From the NCBI RefSeq assembly GCF_014650115.1, contig NZ_BMUI01000015.1, positions 160,301-224,300 of the forward strand: a stretch of 64,000 bases of DNA. The letters are read 5' to 3'. The translations under genes and the position numbers were made by a program. Below, piece by piece: positions 25,059 to 33,792 of the stretch. Each line of letters begins with the position of its first letter. Within the stretch, counting starts at the first letter, position 1. The notes under the pieces were generated by a model that had not been told where the DNA came from, searched no databases, and saw only the letters and a list, made by a program, of their open reading frames with translations. This stretch comes from Streptomyces olivaceoviridis. GTDB lineage: Bacteria; Actinomycetota; Actinomycetes; Streptomycetales; Streptomycetaceae.

Positions 25059-27950
25059 TTGATCCAGGCGACTGACATCCCGCCGACGACGGACGGCACC
25101 GCCGTCCCCGTGCCCGCGGCGGTCCCGCGCGGGCACGGGCGCCAGCGGGAGCAGATCCTCCAGCGGGTGCTGCGGCTCCTCCACCGTGACGAGGGCGGGG
25201 TGCTGTGGATCGAGGGGCCCGCCGGCGCCGGAAAGTCCCGCCTGCTGGCCTTCGCCGCCGAGGAGGCGGCGCCGGCCGGGGCCCTGGTCCTGACCGGCGG
25301 CGGCGTCGCCGGGCACGGCATGCCACCGCTGGCTCCCCTGCTGGACGCCCTCGGTCCGATACCGGCCCTCCGGAGCCGCGAGCCCGGTACCGCGCATCGC
25401 GAGCCGGGGTCGTCGTACCCCGAGGCCGGTTCTCCGTACCAGCTGATGCGGCAGGTGGAGGACCACCTGCGGGACCTCGCCCACGACCGGCCGCTCGTCG
25501 TCGTCCTCGACGACGTGCAGCACTGCGACGAACTGACGTTGCTCGCGGTGCGGGGGCTCACCGCCCGGCTCGCCGGGCTGCCGCTGCTGTGGGTGCTCGC
25601 CGCACGGTCCCACGTCGACGTGCCGGCCGTGGAGTCGCTGCGGCGCGATCTGCTCACCGAGCGGGCGGTCCCCCTCGACGTCACGGCCCTGGAGCCGGAC
25701 GCCGTACGGCTGCTGGTCCGGGACCTGCTGGGGCCGCGGGCCGCGCAGGCGGATCCGTACCTGCCCCTCTGCGGCGGCCTGCCGGGCGCCGTCAGACAGC
25801 TGTGCGCCCTCCTCGCCTCGCGGACCGGGACCGCCGGCGCCGTCCGTACCGGCGGGGACCCGGTGGCCGGGGCCGTGGCCGCCCGCAGGCTCGACCAGTT
25901 GACGCAGCAGGCGAAGGAACTGGTGCTGTTCGCCTCCGCGCTGGGCGACAGCCTCACCGTCCGGCACCTGTCCCGGGTGCTCGGCCGCGGCGAGTCCGCC
26001 CTGCTGCGCCCCCTCCGCGAGGTGCTGGCGGCAGGGCTGATGCGGGCCGGGCAGCAGCACCTCGCCTTCGCGCACCCGTCGGTGCGCGACGCCGTCGTCG
26101 CCACCCTGCCGTCGCCCGTACGGCTGTCCGTGCGCCGGCGCTCGGTCGACCTGCGGCTCGCGGACGGCACGCCCCCGGCGGTGCTCGCCGCCGAGATCGC
26201 CGAACTGGCCGAGCCCGGCGACGAGCACGCGATCCGCGTCCTGGCGACCGCCGCCCGGGAGCTGGCGCCCCACTCGCCCGCGACGGCCGCGGCCCACCTG
26301 CGCCGTGCGGTGGAGCTGAGCCGGGACGCCGCTCCCCGGCGGATGCGGCTGGCCGCGCGGCTGATTCCGCTGCTGTGGGAGACGGGCGAGTCCGACGAGG
26401 CCCGCGCCCTGGCCCGCGAGGTGGTTCAGGTGCCGCCGGACGCGGCCACCCACGCGCGGGTGTGCCTGGAACTGACCCGGATGGGCGGCCGGTTCCCGGT
26501 GGCCGAGGCCGAGGCGCATCTGCGCCGGGCCCTGGGCCATCGCGGGGTGCCGCAGCCGGTGAAGGACCAGTTGCTGTCGACGACCCTGCTGAACCGTCTG
26601 CTGGCGGGCGAGGCCGAGGAGGCCGGCGGAGCCCTGGCCGGGTCCCTGGCGCGCGCCCGGGGCACACACCCGCTCAACGACCTGACCCAGCGCACCCTCC
26701 GGTCGATGAGCGCCTGCCACCGGCAACGGTGGACCGAGGCGCTCGGACACAGCGAGTCGGTGCCGGCGAAGGTCGCCGAGCTGGACCCGTCACACGGGCC
26801 CGCCCTCCCCGAAGTGGTCGTGGCGACGGTCTGGAGGGCCGCGCTGCTGGGCCTGGCCGGTGACGGCACGGCCGCCGCGGAACTGGTGGAGGGCGGCCTG
26901 GCGGACGCGGAGCAGCGGGGCCGGCGGGCGTACCTGCCGCTGTGGCGCACCGCGCGGGCCCGGCTGCTGCTGGACGGCGGCCGGCTGCCGGAGGCGGCAC
27001 GGGAACTGTCGGCGGCACGGGAAGTGGCCGCTGCCGGGGCCGGATCGCTTGCTCGGGGGACGTCCGCGGCGAGCGAGGCGGCCATGGTGTGCGCCCGGGC
27101 CCGGATCGCCTTCCACACCGGGGACGACGCCGAACTGGAGGCGTGCTCGGCCCTGGCGCAGACCTACCTGGAGGGCGAGGACCGGCAGTCGCGCAGGGCA
27201 GGGGCGTGGATCGCGGTCCTGACCGCCCTGTACCGGGACGAGGCCCTGACCCGTCACCAGCTCGGCGAGGCCGCCGCCCACCTGCGCCGCGGCTTCCTCC
27301 ACGCGACCTGCCTCGACGCCGGGGACGTGGTGCTGCTGGTGGCGGTTGCCCTGGCCTCCGGGCAGCGGGACATGGCCGCCGCGGCGGTGGAGTTCGCCGA
27401 GGAACGGGCCCGGCTCAACCCCGGCCTGCCGCTGTTCGCGGGCGCCGCCGCGCACGCCCGGGGCCTGTTCGCCCGGGACGCGGACCTGCTCGCCGAGGCG
27501 GCGGAACGCCACGGGACCGCCCGCCCCCTGCTGCGGGCCCGCGCCCTGGAGGACGCCGGGGAGCGCGCCGCCGCGGCCGACGCCGCCACGGCCCGGTCCC
27601 GCTTCGAGGAGGCGTTCCGGCTCTACACCGAGTGCGGGGCGGAGCGCGACGCGCGGCGGGTGCACGGCAGGCTCCGCAAGCTCGGCATCCGGCCCCTCGG
27701 CGCGGCGGGCGCCGCCGCCCCCGCCGTACCGGAGCCGGAATGGCGCGGGCTGACCCGGTCGGAACTCGGCGTGGTGCGGCTGATCGCCCACGGTGCCACC
27801 AATCGCGAGGCGGCGGAGCGGCTGTTCCTGTCCCCGCACACCGTGAACACGCACCTTCGGCACGCCTTCGAGAAGCTCGGCGTCCGCTCCCGGGTCCAGC
27901 TGGCCCGCCTGTACGCGCGGGAGGTCGACTCGGCGGCGGTCTCCGCCTGA
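25059..27950 (+). CDS. LAL-type LuxR transcriptional regulator
   Basis: 963 aa. The TTG at 25059 is chosen because GGAGG lies six bases upstream. The N-terminal ATPase has Walker A GPAGAGKS (about residues 50-57) and Walker B VVVLDDVQHC. A long TPR-like helical middle and a C-terminal LuxR helix-turn-helix (LTRSELGVVRLIAHGATNRE, then LSPHTVNTHLRHAFEKLGVR) follow. LAL regulators are large ATP-dependent activators, often pathway-specific. No biosynthetic cluster is present here, so its target is more likely in the surrounding stress genes. TCACGTGTGC lies 70 bp upstream. Confidence 0.92.
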   Translation: MIQATDIPPTTDGTAVPVPAAVPRGHGRQREQILQRVLRLLHRDEGGVLWIEGPAGAGKSRLLAFAAEEAAPAGALVLTGGGVAGHGMPPLAPLLDALGPIPALRSREPGTAHREPGSSYPEAGSPYQLMRQVEDHLRDLAHDRPLVVVLDDVQHCDELTLLAVRGLTARLAGLPLLWVLAARSHVDVPAVESLRRDLLTERAVPLDVTALEPDAVRLLVRDLLGPRAAQADPYLPLCGGLPGAVRQLCALLASRTGTAGAVRTGGDPVAGAVAARRLDQLTQQAKELVLFASALGDSLTVRHLSRVLGRGESALLRPLREVLAAGLMRAGQQHLAFAHPSVRDAVVATLPSPVRLSVRRRSVDLRLADGTPPAVLAAEIAELAEPGDEHAIRVLATAARELAPHSPATAAAHLRRAVELSRDAAPRRMRLAARLIPLLWETGESDEARALAREVVQVPPDAATHARVCLELTRMGGRFPVAEAEAHLRRALGHRGVPQPVKDQLLSTTLLNRLLAGEAEEAGGALAGSLARARGTHPLNDLTQRTLRSMSACHRQRWTEALGHSESVPAKVAELDPSHGPALPEVVVATVWRAALLGLAGDGTAAAELVEGGLADAEQRGRRAYLPLWRTARARLLLDGGRLPEAARELSAAREVAAAGAGSLARGTSAASEAAMVCARARIAFHTGDDAELEACSALAQTYLEGEDRQSRRAGAWIAVLTALYRDEALTRHQLGEAAAHLRRGFLHATCLDAGDVVLLVAVALASGQRDMAAAAVEFAEERARLNPGLPLFAGAAAHARGLFARDADLLAEAAERHGTARPLLRARALEDAGERAAAADAATARSRFEEAFRLYTECGAERDARRVHGRLRKLGIRPLGAAGAAAPAVPEPEWRGLTRSELGVVRLIAHGATNREAAERLFLSPHTVNTHLRHAFEKLGVRSRVQLARLYAREVDSAAVSA

Positions 27951-28037
27951 GCGGCCGGCGTGTGGAGGCCCGCGGGCTCGGCCGAGCACTTCCGCGCCGG
28001 CGCCACGCGATCCGGCGGCGTGCCGGTCACCGCCTCC

Positions 28038-28076
28038 TCGTCAACTCGACTCGTCAAATCGACTCGTCAACTCGAC
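28038..28076. repeat. Three 13-bp direct repeats before a response regulator
   Basis: Three head-to-tail units of TCGTCAACTCGAC (28038-28050, 28051-28063 with one change, 28064-28076), ending 27 bp before the ATG of the response regulator. They look like an operator array or promoter spacer repeat. Confidence 0.85.
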
Positions 28077-28103
28077 ACGCACACCGCAGGCTAGGATTCC
28101 GCC

Positions 28104-28763
28104 ATGAGCCAACCACTGCGGGCGGTGCTCGGAGAAGACCAGCCGATCGTACGCGAGGGCATCGCGACCATCCTGCGCCACGCGGGCATCGACGTCGTCG
28201 CGTCCGTCGACAACGCGGTGGACCTCGTCCGGGCCGCCGAGGAACACCGGCCCGACGTGGTGATCACCGACATCCGGATGCCGCCGGCCCTGGAGGCCGA
28301 CGGCCTGGACGCCGTACGGAAGATCCGCGCGGCGCGGCCGGAGACCGCCGTGATCGTCCTCTCGCAGTTCCTCGACTCCTCCTACGCGCTCGATCTGGTC
28401 GGGGACGATCCGAGCGGGGTGGGCTACCTGCTGAAGGAGAAGGTGGCCAGTCCCCAGATCCTCATAGACGCCGTCGAGCGGGTCGTGGCCCGCGACTCGG
28501 CCCTCGACCCGGACGTCATCTCGGCCCTGCTGGGCCGCAAGCGCCCGGAGGACCCGCTGGCGGCGCTGACGCCGAAGGAGCGGGAGGTTCTGGCCCTCAT
28601 GGCCGAGGGCCATTCCAACACCGGGATCTCCGAGAAGCTCTTCGTGAGCGTCGCCGCCGTGGAACGGCACGTGACCGGCATCTTCATGAAGCTGGGGCTC
28701 AGCCAGTCGGCTTCCGGGCAGCACCGCCGGGTGCTGGCGGTGCTGCGCTACCTCGGGCAGTAA
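28104..28763 (+). CDS. NarL-type response regulator
   Basis: 219 aa. The receiver domain has acidic residues in VLGEDQP, phosphoacceptor Asp in VVITDIRMP (about residue 53) and the conserved Lys in YLLKEKV. The C-terminal LuxR helix-turn-helix is LTPKEREVLALMAEGHSNTG and SVAAVERHVTGIFMKLGLS. No kinase is adjacent. The orphan HisKA_3 kinase at 17430 is a candidate partner. The 3' end forms a hairpin with the convergent receiver gene. Confidence 0.93.
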   Translation: MSQPLRAVLGEDQPIVREGIATILRHAGIDVVASVDNAVDLVRAAEEHRPDVVITDIRMPPALEADGLDAVRKIRAARPETAVIVLSQFLDSSYALDLVGDDPSGVGYLLKEKVASPQILIDAVERVVARDSALDPDVISALLGRKRPEDPLAALTPKEREVLALMAEGHSNTGISEKLFVSVAAVERHVTGIFMKLGLSQSASGQHRRVLAVLRYLGQ

Positions 28764-28788
28764 CGGGGCCGCCGGGGCTCACTGCCCG
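28754..28788. terminator. Shared hairpin across two convergent stop codons
   Basis: CGGGCAGT (28754-28761) pairs with ACTGCCCG (28781-28788). The stop codons of both response-regulator genes (28761-28763 and 28779-28781) lie in the stem or loop. It is a compact bidirectional terminator built from coding sequence. Confidence 0.75.
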
Positions 28789-29183
28789 GGGCCCGCGGGC
28801 CCGGCCGGGCCGGACCGTCGGGGTGCCGAGGGGGCGAACAGGCCCCGCAGATCGGCGTCGAACAGCTTGTCCTTGGCGACGAAGGACTCGATTCCCGCTC
28901 TGCTCAGTTCCTCCTGCGACCAGAACGACTTGTCCGTGGAGGTCAGCACGATCCGCGGCGGAGCGTCCTCCTCGGTCAGCCGGCGGGCCACGCTCAGTCC
29001 GTCCAGGTCGGGCAGGTGCAGGTCGAGCAGCAGTCCGTCGGGGCGGTGTGCCCGCACCGCGGCCAGGGCCGAGGCGCCGTCCCGGGACTCCGCCACGACA
29101 CGCAGGCCCCGTGCCGTCAGCAGCGTCGTGGCGATGCGGCGGAATCCGGGGTCGTCGTCGACGACGACGATGTTGATGCACAT
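28779..29183 (-). CDS. Single-domain response regulator
   Basis: 134-aa stand-alone receiver. It has the acidic pocket VVVDDDP, phosphoacceptor Asp in LLLDLHLPDLDG, Thr in VLTSTD and Lys in FVAKDKL, then a short Pro-rich tail (SAPRRSGPAGPAGPGQ) and no DNA-binding domain. The ATG at 29183 has GAGGA upstream; the longer open frame lacks one. It may act by protein-protein contact or as a phosphate sink. TAGGGGGAGCCCTA lies 36 bp upstream. Confidence 0.88.
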   Translation of the reverse strand: MCINIVVVDDDPGFRRIATTLLTARGLRVVAESRDGASALAAVRAHRPDGLLLDLHLPDLDGLSVARRLTEEDAPPRIVLTSTDKSFWSQEELSRAGIESFVAKDKLFDADLRGLFAPSAPRRSGPAGPAGPGQ

Positions 29184-29219
29184 GTCCTCAGCATGCCCAA
29201 CGGTCGGACGGCGGGGCCA

Positions 29220-29233
29220 TAGGGGGAGCCCTA
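29220..29233. promoter_or_regulatory. TAGGG-N4-CCCTA dyad
   Basis: TAGGGGGAGCCCTA, a perfect 5-bp-arm dyad between the receiver gene start and the Lrp-type gene end. It matches the copies at 24744, 24766 and 31373. Confidence 0.6.
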
Positions 29234-29244
29234 CGGTTTGTGTA

Positions 29245-29811
29245 TCACTCACGCAAGGGGATTTCCGCGCGCGCCCTCGTGGCCTCCCGCACCGGACGGG
29301 CGGCGTCGGGCGGGTTCCGCCTCGGCCGCCCGGCCTCCCCTCCCCTCTCGGCGGCCCGCTCGATCAGCGCGCGGGTGCGCGGCGGCAGTTCCTCGCGCAG
29401 CGAGACGACGGTGCTGGTGCGCACGACACCCGGCACGTCGAGGAGTTCCCCCGAGACACGGTGCAGGTCCGCGGTGTCGCGGGCGACGACCTTCAGCAGC
29501 AGGTCGGCCTCGCCCGTGGTGGAGTGCATCTCGACCACTTCGGGGAAGGCCGCGAGCGCGGCGGTGGCCCGGCGCCCGGTGGTCTGGCTCAGCGCGACGG
29601 AGACGAAGGCGACGAGGCCGTGGCCGAGGGCGGCGGGGTCGACGCGACGGGAGAACTCGCGGACGACACCGTTCGCCCGCATCCGCTGGAGCCGGGCGTG
29701 GAGTGTGTTGCGGGCGATGCCCAGCCGTTTGGCCAGGGCGAGGCTGCTGGCGTCGGGGTCGTCGTCGACGGCGAGCAGGATACGGGCGTCGAGAGCGTCC
29801 ATGGTGACCAT
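29245..29811 (-). CDS. Lrp/AsnC-family regulator
   Basis: 188 aa from the ATG at 29811; the in-frame ATG at 29802 gives the classic MDALDARILLAV start, and both may be leaderless. The N-terminal winged HTH is SSLALAKRLGIARNTLHARL. The RAM domain (VAFVSVALSQTTG to EMHSTTGEADLLLKVVARD) is for amino-acid sensing and oligomerisation. An extra basic tail of ~35 residues (RGGEAGRPRRNPPDAARPVR) is unusual. It is divergent from a PLP decarboxylase, which it probably controls in response to an amino acid. Confidence 0.9.
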   Translation of the reverse strand: MVTMDALDARILLAVDDDPDASSLALAKRLGIARNTLHARLQRMRANGVVREFSRRVDPAALGHGLVAFVSVALSQTTGRRATAALAAFPEVVEMHSTTGEADLLLKVVARDTADLHRVSGELLDVPGVVRTSTVVSLREELPPRTRALIERAAERGGEAGRPRRNPPDAARPVREATRARAEIPLRE

Positions 29812-29902
29812 TCTGATATTCGATGCCTTGTGCACGTATCATAATGCTCAGTGACAGGTTGCTCTGTTGCGGGGACACACACGTGTTTCGCACGCTGCCG
29901 CC
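29812..29902. promoter_or_regulatory. AT-rich divergent promoter with ACACGTGT
   Basis: The gap between the Lrp-type gene and the decarboxylase has an AT-rich stretch (29811-29842) with CATAAT on the + strand, read as TATGAT on the - strand slightly offset. A perfect ACACGTGT is at 29879-29886, only 17 bp before the decarboxylase ATG. At that distance it would overlap the leader or start region. Confidence 0.5.
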
Positions 29903-31375
29903 ATGCCTCGATCCCCTGAACTTCCTCTGTCCGTGCCGCCCTGCGGCCCGCCCGCGGCGCCGGCCGAGCGGGCGGAGATCCTCGACGACCTCCGCCGCTA
30001 CCTGGCGACGGCCTGGGAGTCGTTCGACCGTCCGCGGCCGAGCGAACCGCACCCGGACGCGGAGCTGGTCGGCAGGCTCGGCGGCCCGCTGCCGGAACTG
30101 CCGGGCGAGACACGTGCCGCGCTGGACGACGCGGTGCGCGTCCTGGAGGCCAGTGTGTCGCCGTCGCGACCGCTGTTCCTCGCCTACGTCGGCTCCACCG
30201 GTCTGGAGACGGGTGTGCTGGCCTCGGCGCTGTCCGCCGCCTACGACGCGAACCTGGCGACCGCCGCCGGGGCCGCCGACCTGCTCGACGAGCAGGCCGT
30301 GCGCTGGGTGGCCGAGTTCGTCGGCTACCCGGTGGCGGAGGGGCACTTCACCAGCGGCGGCCAGACCTCCAACTTCACCGCGCTGCTCGCGGCGCGGGAG
30401 CAGGCGCTGCCGGGCGCCCGCGAGCACGGGGTGGCCGGCCGGCGGGCCACCGTCTACTGCTCGGACGAGGCGCACCACTCCGTCGTACGGGCCGTGGAGG
30501 CGGCGGGACTGGGGCGCCGGGCGCTGCGCCGGATACCGACCGACGGGCAGCGCCGGATGCGGGCGGACCTGCTGCACGCGGCCCTGGTGCGCGACCGGGC
30601 GGAGGGCTGCACCCCGGTCGCCGTCGTCGCCACCGCCGGCACCACGCTGACCGGGGCGGTCGACCCGCTCGCCGCGATCGCCGACGTGTGCGAGCGCGAG
30701 GGCGTGTGGCTGCACGTCGACGGCGCCTACGGCCTGCCCGCCGCCGCCACCCGGACGGCCGCGCCCCTGTTCACCGGGCTCGACCGGGCGGACTCCGTCA
30801 CCGTCGACGCGCACAAATGGCTCGGCGTGCAGAAGAGTTGCAGCGTGGTCATGCTGCGGCGGCGCGGTCCGCTGCGGGCTGCGTTCGGCCACGAGGAGCG
30901 CTACATGCTCCACCAGGAGGACACCGGCAACCCGGTCGACCACACCTTCGAGTACTCGCGGCCGTTCCGTTCCCTGCGCGTGTGGCTGTCCCTGCGGGTG
31001 CACGGCGCCGACCGGTTCCGGTCCTGGATCGAGCGGACGCTCGCCCTCGCCGCGCTGCTCGCCGACGAGGTGCGGGCGCACGCCTCGTTCGAGCTGCTGC
31101 ACGAGCCGATGCTGTCGACCGTCTGCTTCCGGCACCTCGTTCCGGGGCTGGGCGACGCGGAACTCGACGCCCACAACGAGCGTCTCGCCCGCGCCCTGCA
31201 AGCCGACGGCCGGGTCTTCCTCGCGCCGGCCGTCGTCGACGGCCGCACCTGCCTGCGCGTCTGCTTCGTGAACTTCCGGACCGCCCCCGACGCCGTGAAG
31301 ACGGTGCTGGAGGTGGCGGACGAACTGGGACTGGCCCTCGCCACCGGGAGCGGCGTCACCGGGGCGCACCTGTAG
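29903..31375 (+). CDS. PLP-dependent (group II) amino-acid decarboxylase
   Basis: 490 aa. The fold-type I signature is complete: TSGGQTSNFTAL near 150, the stacking HH in DEAHHSV, the cofactor-binding Asp in HVDGAYG and the Schiff-base Lys305 in VDAHKWLGVQ. The family includes aromatic-L-amino-acid and related decarboxylases; the substrate cannot be told from sequence. The ATG at 29903 is chosen over a TTG at 29867. It is divergently paired with an Lrp/AsnC regulator, which suggests induction by its amino-acid substrate. Confidence 0.9.
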   Translation: MPRSPELPLSVPPCGPPAAPAERAEILDDLRRYLATAWESFDRPRPSEPHPDAELVGRLGGPLPELPGETRAALDDAVRVLEASVSPSRPLFLAYVGSTGLETGVLASALSAAYDANLATAAGAADLLDEQAVRWVAEFVGYPVAEGHFTSGGQTSNFTALLAAREQALPGAREHGVAGRRATVYCSDEAHHSVVRAVEAAGLGRRALRRIPTDGQRRMRADLLHAALVRDRAEGCTPVAVVATAGTTLTGAVDPLAAIADVCEREGVWLHVDGAYGLPAAATRTAAPLFTGLDRADSVTVDAHKWLGVQKSCSVVMLRRRGPLRAAFGHEERYMLHQEDTGNPVDHTFEYSRPFRSLRVWLSLRVHGADRFRSWIERTLALAALLADEVRAHASFELLHEPMLSTVCFRHLVPGLGDAELDAHNERLARALQADGRVFLAPAVVDGRTCLRVCFVNFRTAPDAVKTVLEVADELGLALATGSGVTGAHL

Positions 31376-31388
31376 GGAGGGCCCTACA
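31371..31388. promoter_or_regulatory. TGTAGGG-N4-CCCTACA dyad over a stop codon
   Basis: Perfect 7-bp arms with a 4-base spacer. The decarboxylase stop codon (TAG, 31373-31375) lies in the left arm. It is the longest of the TAGGG-N4-CCCTA dyads. It could also be a small transcript-end hairpin. Confidence 0.5.
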
Positions 31389-31506
31389 CACATCGCCGTG
31401 GAAACATGGGGTCCGCTCCATCGCGGGGGGGCGTCCGCGGCGAGAAACATATGTCCTGACCTTCCCGGAACCGCCGCGGTCCCCAGGGGACGCACCGACC
31501 GCGGCA

Positions 31507-31549
31507 GGTGTCGCCGGGCATCCGTGAGGGACGGGTGCCCGGCGACACC
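31507..31549. terminator. Bidirectional terminator
   Basis: A 19-bp stem (one G-T pair) closed by a 5-nt loop, between the convergent decarboxylase and response-regulator genes. It is among the strongest hairpins in the window. Confidence 0.88.
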
Positions 31550-31572
31550 GTTTCCGCGGCGCGTCCATGGCG

Positions 31573-32313
31573 TCAGTCGGCGGCCGGACCCCGTGCGTCC
31601 TGGGCGGTGCACACCCCGTTCTCCCAGGCCCAGGCGGCGATCTCCACCCGGTTGCGGGCGGCGAGCTTGCGCTGGACGCTCCCGAGGTGCGTCTTGACGG
31701 TGGACAGGGAGACGTACAGCTCGGCCGCCAGCTCCTCGTTGGTACGGCCGCGCGCGACGAGTCGTACGACGTCCAGCTCGCGGGCGGTGAGCGGGAGTTC
31801 GAGCGCTGTCGGGCGGGTCCGGGACGAGCCGCGCCGCCGGTCCGCGGGCCTGCCGGGGGCCGCCTCGGACGCGGCCTCGGACGCGGCGTCGGTCATGTGC
31901 CGGAGCAGCCGCACCGTCACCGCCGGGGAGATCAGGGCGTTGTCGGCGGCCACCGCCCGCACGGCCTCGACGAGCAGCGCGGGGGAACCGTCCTTGAGGA
32001 GGAAGCCGTAGGCGCCGTTGCGCAGCGCCCGGTACACGTACTCGTCCAGGTCGAAGGTGGTGGCGATGAGCACCTTCAGCGGGTCGGCCGCCTCCGGGCC
32101 CGCCAGCAGCCGGGTCGCCTCCAGGCCGTCGATTCCCGGCATCCTGATGTCCAGCAGGCACACGTCGGGACGCAGCCGCCGGGCCTCCCGCACCGCGCTG
32201 GTGCCGTCGGCCACCGAGGCGACGATCTCCATGTCGGGCTGGGCGCCGAGGATCATGCCGTAGGCCGAGCGGATCATCTGCTGGTCGTCGGCGATGAGGA
32301 TGCTGATCGTCAT
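31573..32313 (-). CDS. NarL-type response regulator
   Basis: 246 aa. The receiver has DD in LIADDQQ, phosphoacceptor Asp in CLLDIRMPGIDG and Lys in FLLKDGS. A linker of ~45 residues with DAASEAASEAAPG precedes the LuxR HTH (LTARELDVVRLVARGRTNEE, SLSTVKTHLGSVQRKL). It overlaps the upstream kinase gene by 4 bp (ATGA), so kinase and regulator are co-translated. It probably controls the divergent FtsX-type permease. Confidence 0.94.
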   Translation of the reverse strand: MTISILIADDQQMIRSAYGMILGAQPDMEIVASVADGTSAVREARRLRPDVCLLDIRMPGIDGLEATRLLAGPEAADPLKVLIATTFDLDEYVYRALRNGAYGFLLKDGSPALLVEAVRAVAADNALISPAVTVRLLRHMTDAASEAASEAAPGRPADRRRGSSRTRPTALELPLTARELDVVRLVARGRTNEELAAELYVSLSTVKTHLGSVQRKLAARNRVEIAAWAWENGVCTAQDARGPAAD

Positions 32314-33611
32314 GACTCCAGGGTGGCAGTCGTACGGTCGTCACCGTGACGCCGGTCGTCGCCGGGGGCGGGGAGCGGGCCGGGCAGCGGGATGTGTGCC
32401 TCGACGAGCCAGCCGACGCCCGCTCGCGCCCCCGCGGTGACGGTGCCGCCGACCATGGCCGCGCGTTCCGCCAGCCCGACCAGCCCGTAGCCGGAGCGCC
32501 CGGACCGGCCCGCGCCCCCGGCGGCGGGTTCGCCCGCGCCGCCGTCGGCGGGTTCCGCGCCGCTCCCGGCGGCGTCCGGTCCGTCGTCGGTCACCGACAC
32601 GAGCACCGCCGGACGGGCGGTGTCGCCGCCCAGCCGTACGTCGACGGTGACCGACTCGGCCCCGCGCGCGTGCTTGCGCACGTTGGTCAGCGACTCGCGT
32701 ACGACCTGGTGCACGGTGGCGGCGACCCCCGGCGGCAGGGTGGCCGCGGTGAGGCGGGGATCGAGGGCGAGCCTGGTGGCCGGGCCGGTCGCGGAGAAGC
32801 GCTCGGTCAGGGTGCGCAGGTCGGCGAGTTCCCCGCCCGGACCTGCCGTGGACGCCGGGCCGGCGGGGTCGCGCAGGACCGCCACCATGCCGCGCATCGA
32901 CTGCATGGCCTGCGACCCGGCCTCCTCCACGGCCGCCAGCATGCCGTCCAGTTCCTCCGGCGACGGGGGGCGGCCGGCCGCCGTCGCGTACCTGACGGCC
33001 TTGGTCTGGGCGATGATCGCGGTCACGTGGTGGCCGACGAAGTCGTGCAGTTCGCGCGCGTAGTCGAGGCGTTGCGCCTGGAGGCCGGCCTGGTGCTCCT
33101 GCGCCCGGTACCGGTCGAGCAGCCGGAGGTACAGGCCCAGTACCGCCGCCAGGACGGCGGCGAACCAGAACGCCGGGACCACGAACGGCACCAGCGGTTC
33201 GTACTCGGACCGCGGCAGCCGCAGGAGGATCACGGTCAGCGCGACCAGCGCCCCGCCGGCCAGTGCCGCGGCGCGCAGCGGCGGACGCAGGCGCGCCGCG
33301 CGGACGACGACCAGCAGCAGGGCACAGGTCTCGACGAGGCCGAAGGTGGTGTCGGGTCGGGCGGCCACCCGGGTGGTCACCAGGGTCACCAGGCAGGACG
33401 CGAGGACACCCGCGGCGGCCACCGCGTCGAAACGGTCCCGGCGCACGGCGACGGCGGCGAGCAGCAGGCCGCCGGCCACCGTCCAGGCCGCGGCCAGCGG
33501 CACGGAGCCGGTGTCCGCGCCCTCGGTCGCCACCGCGGCGATCAGGAGCACCGCCGCGCAGGCCGCCGCGATCCGCCTGCCTCCCGCCGGGACGTCGAAG
33601 AGCTGGTTCAT
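32310..33611 (-). CDS. Membrane histidine kinase (HisKA_3)
   Basis: 433 aa from the ATG at 33611. Several closely packed N-terminal hydrophobic segments (about residues 13-165) carry almost no extracellular loop, typical of intramembrane-sensing kinases. Phosphoacceptor His is in YARELHDFVGHHVTAI, the N-box is VVRESLTNVRKHA and G1 is VTDDGPD. A Gly/Ala-rich insert (AAGSGAEPADGGAGEPAAGG) lies before the last G-box. It pairs with the overlapping response regulator. Such kinases often sense envelope stress or antibiotics. Confidence 0.92.
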   Translation of the reverse strand: MNQLFDVPAGGRRIAAACAAVLLIAAVATEGADTGSVPLAAAWTVAGGLLLAAVAVRRDRFDAVAAAGVLASCLVTLVTTRVAARPDTTFGLVETCALLLVVVRAARLRPPLRAAALAGGALVALTVILLRLPRSEYEPLVPFVVPAFWFAAVLAAVLGLYLRLLDRYRAQEHQAGLQAQRLDYARELHDFVGHHVTAIIAQTKAVRYATAAGRPPSPEELDGMLAAVEEAGSQAMQSMRGMVAVLRDPAGPASTAGPGGELADLRTLTERFSATGPATRLALDPRLTAATLPPGVAATVHQVVRESLTNVRKHARGAESVTVDVRLGGDTARPAVLVSVTDDGPDAAGSGAEPADGGAGEPAAGGAGRSGRSGYGLVGLAERAAMVGGTVTAGARAGVGWLVEAHIPLPGPLPAPGDDRRHGDDRTTATLES

Positions 33612-33792
33612 GCCGGGAGGGTACGGCGCCGCCCCACCGCCGCGCCTCGTCCGTTCGGCCGAGGGACGCCCGGCCCGCACCCCGGACCTTCGCACCTCCG
33701 GCTGATCCACGCGCACCCCGGCCCCGGTCAGGATCGGACCGTCCGCCGGCTCCCCGGCACCGTCACCCCCGACCGCAGCGCTGGAAGGCCTC

